Below the pieces are notes generated by a model that was given only the letters and a program-made list of their open reading frames with translations, ran no database searches and was not told the DNA's origin. The translations under genes were made by a program, and so were the position numbers. Shown here piece after piece: positions 48,413 through 60,050 of a stretch of 64,000 nucleotides of DNA. The first letter of the stretch is position 1; each line of letters opens with the position of its first letter. Source of the stretch: Solanum dulcamara (lineage: Eukaryota > Streptophyta > Magnoliopsida > Solanales > Solanaceae); NCBI RefSeq assembly GCF_947179165.1, contig NC_077244.1, positions 71,904,144 to 71,968,143 of the forward strand. Reading direction: 5' to 3'.

Positions 48413-48929
48413 TAGTTTTAATGTAATGTAAATATTATGAACCTTGTGTCTATTTCTACTCTTTATCCTTTTTTATACTAAGCTGAAGTTAATGCATCTA
48501 TTTCTTCACTCATTTTAATATCTAAGCAAAGATAATAAAAAATGTTAATAGTATCAATTTTTACCATCTAGTCTTGTATAGACTTGGTTCTTCAATTTGT
48601 TTTTTAAGTTTAAAGACCCCAGGATAGAAAGTCGATTGCTGGGGGATAGTTTTTGGTATTAAAGAAAGAAAAGTTTATATGACAAGTGTTAGAATCCACA
48701 TCTGATACTATCACAAATAGGGGAATACCGTTGCACCATTGTTTAACAAACTAATTCTCATCCACGTTTAATATAGCAATGATTTCAAATTTTAAAAATA
48801 AATCGTGGTCAAATTAGTTGTAAATTAATTTAAGGGATGAAGGTATCCGGAAAAAGAGGCTTATCACTCAAGTGAGAGGGAAAGCGGCAAGTAATAAGGA
48901 TCAACCATTAATCAAGATTAATTAAGGCC

Positions 48930-48936
48930 TATAAAA
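48930..48936 (+). promoter_or_regulatory. TATA box of the SWEET gene
   Basis: CCTATAAAAGGAG is a near-consensus TATA element about 200 bases ahead of the ATG at 49129, giving a transcript start near 48960. Confidence 0.6.
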
Positions 48937-49128
48937 GGAGAACTAGCTGAAATATTTTGTAATATTGTTGCTGTTTGGATGCGTGGCTGTCTAAAACAAA
49001 AAACAAAAAACAAAAACAGCCTCCATCCTTGCAAATTGCAATTTTCAATAATCAATAATACTTGCCATCTAATAAAATTTAGTTAATTTCGTATTTGCTA
49101 GCATCATATAAAATTAAACAAATCAAAG

Positions 49129-50358
49129 ATGGCAGATCCAGAAACAATTAGGACAATTGTAGGGATTATCGGAAATGTCATATCATTCTTCCTCTTCCTA
49201 TCCCCAGGGTAAGTTAAAGTTCATATCTCTAATCTCTATTTGCTTCGCGATTTAACTTTGTCTTACACGTATGCATGTTCACCAGACCCCACTTGTGGAA
49301 TTTCACCGGGTATGTTATTGTTGTACGTATGTTTTCAAGACTCAAATTATGGCTATTTCTGAAATTTGCAGGCCAACATTTGTTAAAATTTTAAAAGCAA
49401 AGTCGGTGATGGAATTCAAACCAGACCCTTATATAGCAACAGTTCTGAATTGTGCAGTGTGGGTGTTCTATGGCATGCCATTTGTTCATCCTGACAGTCT
49501 TCTTGTCATCACCATTAACGGATTTGGTCTCGCTATTGAGTTGCTTTATGTCTCCATCTTCTTCATCTACTCCGATTGGGCTAAGCGTGTACGTATATAT
49601 ATATATTAGTCGTATACTGTCAATGCATATAAGTTAAAAACTCTTGTTTCTCACTAACACATTGGTACTACGTACCTGCAGCGCAAGATCATAATTGCTT
49701 TGATAATTGAAGCAATCTTCATGGCAATACTCATCTTCATTACACTAACATTCCTTCATGGCACCAAGGATAGATCCATGCTTATAGGAATTGTGGCTAT
49801 AGTCTTCAATGTCATCATGTACACATCACCATTGACGGTCATGGTAAGTTTGTTCATTAATTTAGTCAGACTTTTCTATAACAACATTTCACTATAGCAG
49901 TCGAGATTTGATTGTATACAGAAATTTAAGTAGCCATATGCACTAATATAATCTCTTGTGTGTTGAGCAGAAGAAAGTGATCACCACCAAGAGTGTAAAA
50001 TACATGCCATTTTACTTGTCACTAGCAAACTTTGCTAATGGCATTGTTTGGGCAATCTATGCACTCCTCAAGTTTGATCCTTATATCCTGGTACGCAATT
50101 AATTACTCTTTTCTTTCTATCCTAATTTATGTGAAAAGGTTCAGAGTACTATGACGGAGTAGATACTAAAATTAAGTCACTGACATGTCTTTTTTTTTTT
50201 GGCTCTATGATTCAATACAGATCCCCAATGGATTGGGATCACTGTCTGGATTAGTACAGCTGATCCTCTTTGCAACATTTTACCGCACTACAAATTGGGA
50301 CGAAGATGAAAAAGAAGTTGAACTAAGTATTTCCAAATCCACCAAGTCAGATGTATGA
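49129..50358 (+). CDS. SWEET sugar transporter (clade II, SWEET5/6/7-like)
   Basis: Bidirectional sugar uniporter with seven membrane helices arranged as two three-helix MtN3 bundles. Exons 49129-49208, 49372-49588, 49682-49843, 49971-50090 and 50221-50358 (717 bases) give 238 residues, normal for the family. Exon 1: [20 protein letters not shown], then LFLSP in helix 1. Exon 2: [40 protein letters not shown], the conserved first-repeat pore segment. Exon 4: [34 protein letters not shown]. Exon 5: [20 protein letters not shown] and a short acidic tail ending STKSDV. The conserved asparagines of the substrate pocket and the prolines of the helix-hinge tetrad are in place. The MADPExxRTIVGI opening points to clade II, whose members mostly carry hexoses, often in pollen; that substrate is inference. 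Intron 1 contains a 43-bp retroposon tail. Confidence 0.93.
49283..49325 (+). mobile_element. About 43-bp RTE/TS-type tail in SWEET intron 1
   Basis: Reads CCAGACCCCACTTGTGGAAT, TTCACCGGGTATGTTATTG, TTGT, the same retroposon 3' end as at 20515 and 52844. Flanks share ACGTATG with a diverged extension (ACGTATGCATGTTCA left, ACGTATGTTTTCA right), a decayed target duplication. Confidence 0.65.
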
Positions 50359-51205
50359 TAAACAAAATTGCAGAGAAAAAACTCCCAGACTGTTTTTTAT
50401 GTGTGGTGTGATAAAAAGAGAGAAAGAAAAGGTCTACCATTGTAATAGTATATTCTGATGTATTTTCCCTACGTTATATATACTTAACTTTGTTTGAATT
50501 GCCTTGCAAGCGCTACATCTATATGGCAAGCCCACGTTACCTTCATCTCCTATTGTAGTCATCTTTTTCATATGTCAAGAGTTGACAATATCACCTGACT
50601 TCTATATCCCATTATCTATTGACCTCCTTCCTTATCTTTGCCGAATCTAAGCAAAAGGTTGCTAAGTCAGATGTCTGGTGAACATATACGTAATGAGTAT
50701 GGATCTAGCTGGTGTACTGGTAAGAGAGGTACTGAGTTTAGTGGATCTTTATTATCGAATGATAAGGGAGACAATCAATTCATTCCAAATTGAAAGGTAA
50801 AGAACCAATAGAGACAACATGGACTAATATTTGGTTGCATCACTTGAATGTTACAAGAAGCCGCAAATTCCCTCAAATTGTTTTGACTATTATCCTTATG
50901 TAAATCATACATAGAAGAAGGTGGTAGTTCATTTGAAATCCAAACCACCAATGTCAAATATTGGGGAAGATTATATATTTAAAAGAAGTACTAAAATCAA
51001 ACAACTACAAGTGAAATGAAGAAAATGAAAAGAAAGGTATAAGCTTTACACCATCTAATTGAGAAATGCAGCCCAATTTGCCAGCCAATATCCAAAACCA
51101 CCAGGAGCATCTGGCACTGTATAAGTTCAGTACTCTGTAATATTTGGTAGCTGAGATAGAATTAACCTACTTCTTTATATGTATATCTGCACGGATTCTG
51201 AGTGT

Positions 51206-54200
51206 TCAAGGTCCACGATGCTTCCGGAAACAGAAACAGCCCTGTTGTTGATCAACGGGGATCATTCCCCCGCCTTTGGATGTGTCAATAGCCTCTATCA
51301 TGGATACTACCTCATCCATCTCAGGACGCTTATCAGGATTAGCATCCCAGCATCGTTTCATCACATTAGCAAGGGAACTTGGGCAACATCTTGGTATTTC
51401 TGGCCTCAAATTCTGTGTGACAGAGCATAAACCATAATAAACAAAGGGAGCTCAAAACAAAAAATAATATTGAAATTTTCATTTTCTCACAAGCATAGTC
51501 AATACAAGAGGAAACTACATAGTATGTTCTTCTTTTTCTGTGCTTGGCAACATCACTAGTTGTGTTTCTTTTGGAACTCCATAAAGTGCTAAACTAAGAG
51601 ACTTTACCTGGCGAACCACAGCTGAAGTCACTTCTGAGAAACTAAGATCAGGATATGGCATGTCACAGCAGTATATCTCCCACAAACATATGCCAAAACT
51701 GTACACGTCGCATTTTCTGTTGTATGGGTTGCCATTGAGAACCTGCAGTTTAAGCATTCATATCAACAATGCTCAACTTCACATACAGCAATGCGTCCTT
51801 ATTCTTGGATCACTTTCATAAATTGACTTGATTTGGGGGACTATACCCCTTGATCTTTACCATTCCTCTTCCGGGGTGGTAAAGGAAGATTAGGCAAAAA
51901 CAAAAAAAAGCTGAAGTAAATATTCAACATAGAGGATTAACACTATCAGATTTCATTTTATAGTGGATCAACGGATCAACAGTCTTAAGTGCATTGCAGG
52001 TACACTGAGACGGCAGGAAAATAAGTTTGTATGCACTAGAAGTGATTAGAGTAACATCTAATGGACAGCGAACAAACAAGCAGACGTATGTGAGAGCTAT
52101 CCGTAAAAAAGGTAAAAATCCTCGTCCAGTTCAAATATGTACCTCAGGAGCCATATAGCCAAGGGTTCCTGTCTCCCCCGTCATATCATTAGGGTTAGAG
52201 GCCTCAACTCGTGCAACCCCAAAGTCGGCAATCTTTACAGTACGTGTCTTGTCCAATAGCATGTTCTCTGTCTTAACATCTCTATGCACAATCTTCTGAG
52301 TGTGAAGGTAACTTAACCTACAAAGTTCAATTGATAGACCTGGTTCAGATAAATGACAGATCCTAGATAACGGCGTTAGAAAGGCAGAAAAGAAACAAGG
52401 TACAACTTACCCTCTGGCCAAATCAAGTGCCATCTGCACTACAACTTTGAATGCTAACTTCTTTCTTCTGTTCTTGATAAGGTAAGATTTTAAGGCACCA
52501 CCCGGAAGATATTCCACAACAACACAACATATATTACTAGGCATGCCAATATGACCATTTTCTGTTTGTATATTTAGACCAGAAGCACCCATGGTCGCCC
52601 CGATGAACTGTGTTACATGAGAGATTATTTAATTATGCAAAATAAACAGTTTATTAATAAGCTATGATTACATCTAAGCAACAATCAGTGCATATACAGT
52701 CTCTTGTAGAAATTGTGCTCTTGCAAATGATTGGAAGTTAAAACGATACAAGAACCTGGACAACGAAAGTTCTATATTTCTCATGGTTTTCATCATGCTC
52801 AAAATGAGCTCCTAAAAAGTATGCATCTAATCATCAGAACATAAAACAACAACATACCCAGTGAAATCCCACTAAGTGGGGTCTGGCTAATCATCAGAAC
52901 ATACTGAATAAAAATAAATTATAGCCCCTAAAATAGAACAAATGTAAACTTCTATTTGGAATTATTTCTCTACCAATAAGGTAACAAGGATTAGTATAAG
53001 ATCTATGTAGCATTGGCAATGATGTTTTAAGAATTAAGAACTCTGCACTCCATGTGCAATGCGACAGCTCAGATGCAGCAACTTTCAGAGTTCTCAACTT
53101 GAATAAGAACTTATAATTTATTTACTGGGATAATGACAATTGAAACATAGTGACAACATTGTAAGGTGACTGTTAACACTAAAACTTCCATTCTAGCGGA
53201 CCTTAAATAATATGTAGTTCAAGAACTGTAATATTGTGTTATTGTTTCCTGAATTTATTTGGTCGAACATTCCCTGCTTTGGGGTGGCGGTGGCATCTGT
53301 TCATTCAACAGTTACCTTATCAATCCGAAGATATTTTCTCCAATCACCAATTCACCATGCTGATGGTCATCTAAAAGCTGCATGAGGTGGCTTATACAAT
53401 TGAATAGGATATTAGGAGTTCCATAGTTCTATCATCAAGTGGTTGGACCAAAAAGAGTAATCAAGATGCACACATGAGGGACATTGAAGACTCGAGTACA
53501 TAAGTAAAAATCTCTCTTATATAACAGTTTATGCATTAAGATGAGCCGTTACTCCAGTTATATATCTATGAAGTTTAAAGAACAAGCTGTCATATCCAAC
53601 AAGCTCTAAACACTTTCTACAGATTATAAGATGAAGAGGCTTAACGTCACCTTGGTTACATTAGGATGGTCAAGTTTATGCCACACTGATACTTCTTGAG
53701 TAAAAGCTGCCCTTAGTGATGCTATTTCAGCTTCTGTTCTGTGGCCCTCTTCCCCCCAGTCCAGCAGTTTAACTGAGTGTCACAAAATAACTCACATGTT
53801 AACTAAAAGTTGCTTTCTTCTTTTTTTTTCCTTTTAACTGGTGCCAAACTTTGCAAATTGAACTAGGAAAGAGGGAAAGGAAAAAGAGCAAGTCTGGACA
53901 ATGTTAATTCCCTGTAGCAGTGATAATGACAATAAAGCTAAGACTGCAATACTTAAATTAAGAAAAAGAATTACTAACATTAATAAGGAGGGAACAGGAA
54001 AATGAGATCCAGAATTGTAATAGATGTCATGCATTAATTAATTTTGGATTACTTTAATACTTAAATGAGTAACAGATTGGATCACATGAAAGTTGAGAAA
54101 TACAGCAACAAATGCAAGACACAGCCAAGTTAATGCCGTCATCTGCAACTTGCAAGAAACTCAACCCAAACCCGTGCCTCTATTCACGGATTGCATAAGA

Positions 54201-54875
54201 AAAAGCTCAAAATGACTAACCAGTATTCTGCAAAATCCAAACCCCTCCACCCCCAAACACCAATAAAGAAAAAGGAAAAAAAAAGAAAATTAACAACCCC
54301 TGAAAGAAAAAAAAAAGAAAACAGAAGTATCATTATGCCAGTAGCCCAGAGGAACCCCACAAGATTAAGATTGACCTTAACACAAAAATTCCACCACACA
54401 ATTAAAAAATAATCAAATCTTTAGTTTTTGCTAGAACCATTTTTTACCAGTTCTGTCATATTAAAGCTAATACACAAAATTGTGTAGTTTAAAAGATTAT
54501 TTAATAAATCAAGAACTGACCGGCAACATCTTGGCCGTCATAAATGCCACGGTGGACGGTACCAAAGGTGCCACGAGCAAGAACAGTTTTGATGATAAGC
54601 TTTGAAGGGTCAATTTCCCACTCATATCTTTGCCTAGGAACAGATGAGCTAAACAGAGAGAGGCTAGGGATGGGGTTGGAGGTGAGGGTGGTGGGGTGAT
54701 TGGCCACAGTAGCAGTAAAAGTGTTGTAGTTAATGGAAGAATCATCCTGCGGTTTCTTCTTGTTCTTGTCCTTTTCCATTGTCCTTGCTCTGATAAGATG
54801 CCTCTCCAGTTGCTCATCCAAGCTCTTCAAATCAATCTGATCTGCTCTCACAAACCCATCACTACCCTTCTCCAT
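51206..54875 (-). CDS. Raf-like MAPKKK-group protein kinase (CBC1/CBC2-like)
   Basis: Cytosolic Ser/Thr kinase of the plant Raf-like C group. Its close Arabidopsis relatives CBC1/CBC2 act with HT1 in stomatal opening to blue light and low CO2. Six exons: 54875-54521, 53772-53651, 52607-52411, 52317-52143, 51742-51608, 51412-51206; 1191 bases, 396 residues, all junctions GT-AG and in phase. N-terminus MEKGSDGFVRADQIDLKSLD precedes the kinase domain. Glycine loop ARGTFGTV (100-107, first glycine replaced by alanine, as usual in this group), catalytic lysine K120 in VAVK, HRDVK 236-240, DFG 256-258, APE 281-283. The C-terminal tail ends GMIPVDQQQGCFCFRKHRGP, typical of the subgroup. Introns hold a 43-bp retroposon tail. 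The exact orthologue among the three or four Arabidopsis relatives was not resolved. Confidence 0.93.
52844..52886 (-). mobile_element. 43-bp retroposon tail with perfect 17-bp target duplication
   Basis: Minus-strand RTE/TS 3' end: on the plus strand AAACAACAACATACCCAGTG, AAATCCCACTAAGTGGGGTC, TGG. Flanked by CTAATCATCAGAACATA at 52827-52843 and again at 52887-52903, identical. The duplication shows this is a complete insertion event of only 43 bp, in intron 2 of the kinase gene. Confidence 0.92.
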
Positions 54876-55099
54876 TTTGTTTCAAAATCTTGCTTCTGTG
54901 AAGTTGAAAAGATTGGATTTTTAGCAGTTTCACAGTAGAATAACTGAAAAAGAAGAAGAGCTTGTTGGAGTATCTGGTGTAAGGAGAGGAGAGTAGAGTT
55001 TGTGGTGTAAATATGTATGTGTAACAAGGTGGAAGGGAAGAGAAGAGAGAGTATTATGAGCAGAGCAATGCCATGTGGGCACATGGAATTGCCTCAAGA

Positions 55100-55875
55100 C
55101 AATGTGTAGGCTTTGACCCACCACTCTTTTTTTTTTTTTAAATCAAATATCTCGATTTTGAATAATAAATAATATAAAATATTATTTTTAAATAAGCTCT
55201 ATACGATATAAATTTTAATTAACTGAATTTCAAATACAAACATAAACACATAAAAGACAAAATAAAAGTATCCTTTTTTGAATTTCTCCTATTGATTTAT
55301 TCATTGTTGAAAAAAAAAAACTCTCAACTCACAAAGACGTGTATAAATTAAAAAGAATTTAAATTTTATATGTTATCAACATGAATAAATAAATTCATAA
55401 AATTTGAAATCCTATAAGTAGAAAAATAGGCTATCATATATGATGTGTAAAGATGATTAAAATTTAAAATGTTTATAGACAATATAAAAATATATATATT
55501 ATCAGTACAATTTAACAAGTTATAGTAGAATATTACTTTATTCGAATTTTAAATTTGCTATAAAAAATTATATATAATATTGTAAAAATTTTAGTATGAG
55601 TGTATGAGAAAATTAATCAGTTATCAATACACAAAACTTAAACACGTAATATTATGATAATAGATTCAAAGTGTAATTACAATCTTTGTATAAATAAATA
55701 TATGTATATTAAAAAACTTACTTGTCTGAAGCTAGGTTCAACTTTTGTATTAATAAAATATGTATATTAAAGATTTCAACTATAAATATATACTCTAAAT
55801 TCAAATTGAATATGTAACATGTATGAAGTAATAATCCCAGAATACCAATCTCGAAATAACTCGTTCCCCGAGACC
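55100..55875. other. Intergenic, AT-rich, upstream of the kinase gene
   Basis: No gene recognised. The kinase 5' leader probably occupies 54876 to about 55080; no TATA box stood out. Confidence 0.4.
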
Positions 55876-55878
55876 TTA

Positions 55879-56204
55879 TGAGTCGTTTGGTAGATGGTTA
55901 GAGTTAGACAAATATTAATAATGTAGGGATTAGTTATGAGTGAATTTATGTATTATTTTATGCAGGTATTAGTTATGTGGGAAAAAATTATTTATGTATT
56001 AACTATTTCACATTCTATCATACATAGATTTCCTCATAACTTATCTATATACTACTTATACAAGTTTCTAAATTGTCAACCAAACATCGTATTAATTTTA
56101 TACATAAATAACTTATTTCCTATCAACTTACCAAGCGTCATATACATTAATACCAAAATTAATATATAAATAACTTATTTCTTCTTTAGCTACGAAACGA
56201 TCCC
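55879..56204. mobile_element. Harbinger-type MITE, 326 bp
   Basis: Left end TGAGTCGTTTGGTAGATGG; right end inverted is GGGATCGTTTCGTAGCTAA. Flanked by TTA at 55876-55878 and 56205-56207. Internal pairs TTAGTTATG / CATAACT and AATAACTTATTTC repeats. Related ends to the MITE at 33954. Confidence 0.72.
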
Positions 56205-56207
56205 TTA

Positions 56208-57264
56208 ATGTTTAATAATTTTATCTTTAACTATGCGTTAATCATAAATTATGAGTAACGAACATGTGATTTATTTTTTTTGTATGTAAAAAAGACTCTA
56301 TAAATGAGTTGTTTATACATCGATGTTCACTTCTAATTATTTGGATAGTAATTATTCTTCAATCTCCACCTTTAATTCTAATTTTTTTAATTCCTATGAT
56401 TTATGGAAGCAAAAAAGGCAAAAAAATAAAGGCTCATAATATTTGTATATACACACATTACTTTGCATTACTTATTCGATTAATTTAAATTTACACCGAA
56501 TAAATCTACTTACATGCATTCAATTCTTGTGATGGATAATAAATTACAATTCATATTTTTCTTTTTTCCCCTTTTTTCTCAATAATTGAGCTATCATGTG
56601 ATGTAGTCAACAGATATAATATATAACATGGATAAGTATTTCCTTTCAGCTGTTCATTTTTGGATTTTTTTTCTTCAACAACCTTTCTTCTTTCCCATTA
56701 ATTGAACGGTACTTACTGCTTCCAATTTATAACGTTATTTTTGCAATATTCATTACCTGTAAATTAATTCATGTCAGAAATGTTTAACTTCTTCATTAGG
56801 AAAGAAAAATGTTTTTTCCATTAATTTTTACTTCTATATCTTCTGTATTTTTATTCGAAAATGAATTCAGAATTTTTAAATAAATGAAAATTCCAAATAC
56901 TTACTATATGTAAGTAGGAGTATAACCTAAAATTGATGTAGGCAACTGACCTTTTCACAATTTATTTTTTTATTTAAAATTGGAATGGCCCGAGGGAACA
57001 ACCAAAAGCACAATCTCTTGTTGTTTGCTCAAGCCGAAAAGACAGCTTAAAAGTAACAAGATTCTGAAAGATATCTTTTTTTCTTTTTGGTTCTTTATAC
57101 TAATGCGATTTAATTTCAAATATATATTATAATTATACCTTCCATAATTAGACCCTAGAGGTAGCACCAACATTCAAAATCATTCTAGATCTTTCTTTTT
57201 TGGACTATAACGTAACTTTTCCGAGCTGACTAACATCCTTTCTTCTCTTTTTTTGGTTTTCCAT
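56208..57264. other. Intergenic, AT-rich
   Basis: No gene, exon or transposon terminus recognised. Confidence 0.45.
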
Positions 57265-57430
57265 AGGTTTTCAGAGCACTTGGAGCTCCGACTAAATCTA
57301 AATTGCGCATTGTTGAGCCCATTCGGAGGTATCACTTTCAATTGTATTTTAACCATATTCAGAGCTCGAATTAGAGACTTTTGATTAACGGTAAAGTTGT
57401 TTTATCACTGCACCACAAGCCATTACGGTT
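57265..57430 (-). mobile_element. Degenerate tRNA-derived SINE-like sequence
   Basis: Minus strand: GGCTTGTGGTGCAGTGATAA (box A-like), then about 40 bases later TAATTCGAGCTC (box B-like), then a body with GGGCTCAACAATGCGCAATT and CGGAGCTCCAAGTGC. The general form matches Solanaceae SINEs; ends and target duplication were not resolved. Confidence 0.45.
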
Positions 57431-57914
57431 ACTAACATACTTTCAACTGTGCATATATCTTCTAGACAATTGATGCCACGACTTGGAAACTATGAGCTAG
57501 TAATAATTAAGATGTGCAAAAGATATGAAAAATTAGTCTGCATGTGAAACCTGCTAATTTTGACTTTTACAATTCAGAAAATCACAAGCACAACATCGGT
57601 TCTGGTCATCTAACGTAACTAAATCTTTTATGATGGATTTATGATGGAGGGTGGGGCCACAGAAGATTAAAAAGAAGAACTGACAGATTTTTAAACTGAT
57701 AAGCTTCTAAAAAATGACACATGATATTTTAGGTGAGTCTCTACGTAGAAATAAAAAGCTTTATAAGTCATAGATAGTACAGATTCACATGTAGTGCATG
57801 TTTTTGGGTTCAATGATGACAATAACCAAACAAACAAAGTCGTAAGGTCGTAGAGCCAAAATATGCAATGTGTGTCATGAGCTTGCATCGTGACATAAGC
57901 CATAAGAAGGATAC

Positions 57915-60045
57915 TGTCACGACCCAAAATGGGCCGTGAGTGGCACCCACACTTAACCTTCTGGGTGGGAGAACCAATGATATAAACCCCAACTAATACT
58001 AATAATGCGGAAGCTCAAATAAATACGTTTTCCCCAAAACCTGAAAGTCATCACATTAAAGACATCTAACTTCTAAAATACTAAGTCTAGAATGCCAAAC
58101 ACTAAAATAAAATAAGTGACATAGTTCGTGTCCGAACACTAAGGACATCATGTCATGACTAAGAGAATTCATCGTCAGCTAGAAGGATAGCTCACCCTGA
58201 AATCTTATGAACTGGAGACTGACTAGAGCTGAAGTCGAGTCGAAACCGATGGAAGACTCGCTGCACTTCACAAATAAAACAAAGAAAGATACAAGTAGGG
58301 GTCAGTACAGGACAACATGTACTGAGTAGGTATCATCGGCCGACTCAAAATAGGAATCAATATGCAATAAGTAATAGCGGAAAATCAACCGTAGCACTTA
58401 ATATGTGGCAACCAACAAGATCAAGATCAAGTGACAACACAATGAATAATTTCATAACCAATCAACAATATCAAGATCACACAGGAGGACTCATGCCTCC
58501 ACATCACACTCTTTTGGAAAATGAGTTATTGGAGATTGGGTAGCATTAAGTCATTTTAAATTGTTCTCCTTTTATATTACCGTGCCGGAACGTGACATCC
58601 GATTCAATAATATCGTGTCGGAACGTGACACCCGATCCAAATATATCATGTCGGAACGTGACACCCGATCCAAATATACCATGCCGGAACGTGACACCCG
58701 ATCCAAATATATCGTGTCGGAACGTGACACCCGATCCAAATTAATTTATCATTCTTCATGATTACATTCCACTTCATTAACAATATTTTATCAAGCCTTC
58801 TTTATTCAATGCACCATTTTTGATAGGGCAAGTTAAAGATTATGGATTTCATGGCCTCGGAATTTCAGACCAATCACAACAACATATCAACCATCCAAAC
58901 CACAACAATTAAATGCGTAGTAAACTTCACACATATTACTCAATGAATATCAATCACTATTAAAAGTCTATCTATGATATAGAATAAAAACCATAACCTA
59001 CCTCAACTGAAGAACTGAAGTAAAGCAAGCTAATCCACCAATGTCTTTCCTTTCTTCAATGCCTCAGACCAATTTCAATCTATCAATATATAATATGTAT
59101 AAGTAAATTAATCCGTAAACACCAATATTATATATATGTTTAACCTAGACTCAATAACTCACCTAATTCTATAAATACGTTCCTAATCTTGATGCCACTT
59201 AACATGTCAACTCCCATATTTTCTGAATTTCAAAACTAGGGTTAAATCTCAATTAAATTAAATAATCACTTTAAAAATTGAATTTTTCATAATTCTTCCG
59301 AACAATCAAAATCTATTCAAATACATAATCTTCATAAAAATACGAATCCAATGACACCCATATAGCTATATTTATTTTCGGATCAAAAATTGGGTCAAAA
59401 AGTCATTCTGAGTCATTGAAGTCAAATTTGAAAAAAAAAATTCGATTATGTTCACTCATGATAAAATAAACTCACTTGTCAAATTTTAGCTTAAACGGAT
59501 CGTTATTCGACCCCCAAATCAAGATTTTATGTGAAGAACCCTAGGGTCATATTTTTTTATTTCAACATTATTTCTCCACCAATATACCCTAAAAATATGT
59601 TCATAATCACATAAAAATTTAATGAAAATGATGAAAATAATTACCTTGACGCTTTGGAATAAAAATTCATATTTTTCTCTTCTCATTTATTTTTCTTTTT
59701 CCCTTTCTTTTCTTTCTTTCTCCGTATTTTTTCCCCAACTTCTGCTCATGTTCGTCGTCGCTACTCTCTTCTTCTTTTTTCTTTTTCTTTTTTTTTTCTT
59801 TCTTTTTGCTCTGACTAATTAGGTATAAACAATTTTATAAATCCTATCCTTTTTCTTTAATAATTGGTATAGAGTATTAATTAAATTAACACTTTAACCA
59901 CTAATTAAATTAGTTATTTAAATTTACCCCTCAACTAAATAAATATAGTTATCGAATAGTCTAAAGTACTCATAAAAATATACGGAATGCGTCTTTTATG
60001 AAATAAAAAGCTCTATTTCTCAAAACGACACAATGGGTAGTTACA
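57915..60045. mobile_element. Solo LTR, about 2.13 kb, with 5-bp target duplication
   Basis: Starts TGTCACGACCCAAAATGGGC and ends ACAATGGGTAGTTACA, so it has the TG...CA ends of an LTR, with an extended imperfect inverted repeat (TGTCACGACCCA / TGTAACTACCCA). Flanked by GATAC at 57910-57914 and 60046-60050. Contains no gag or pol coding sequence, so it is best read as a solo LTR left by LTR-LTR recombination, or as a non-autonomous element of LARD/TRIM kind. Holds a 33-bp tandem array at 58581. Such TGTCACGACCC-starting repeats are abundant in Solanaceae as I recall. Confidence 0.78.
58581..58742. repeat. 33-bp tandem repeat, about 4.8 units, within the solo LTR
   Basis: Unit GTGCCGGAACGTGACACCCG followed by ATCCAAATATATC, repeated with only a few changes (GTGTC/ATGTC/ATGCC at the start). 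Because 33 is a multiple of 3 the array reads as an open repeat-peptide frame; this is an artefact of period, not a gene. Confidence 0.9.
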
Positions 60046-60050
60046 GATAC

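Noticed and set aside
58561..58761. Open frame of (SERDTRSKYI)n as a repeat protein, or the array as a CRISPR
   Set aside because: It is the translation of a 33-bp tandem repeat inside a solo LTR; there are no unique spacers, and eukaryotic context rules out CRISPR.
59622..59822. Phe-rich small membrane protein
   Set aside because: It is a T/C-rich low-complexity stretch within the solo LTR.
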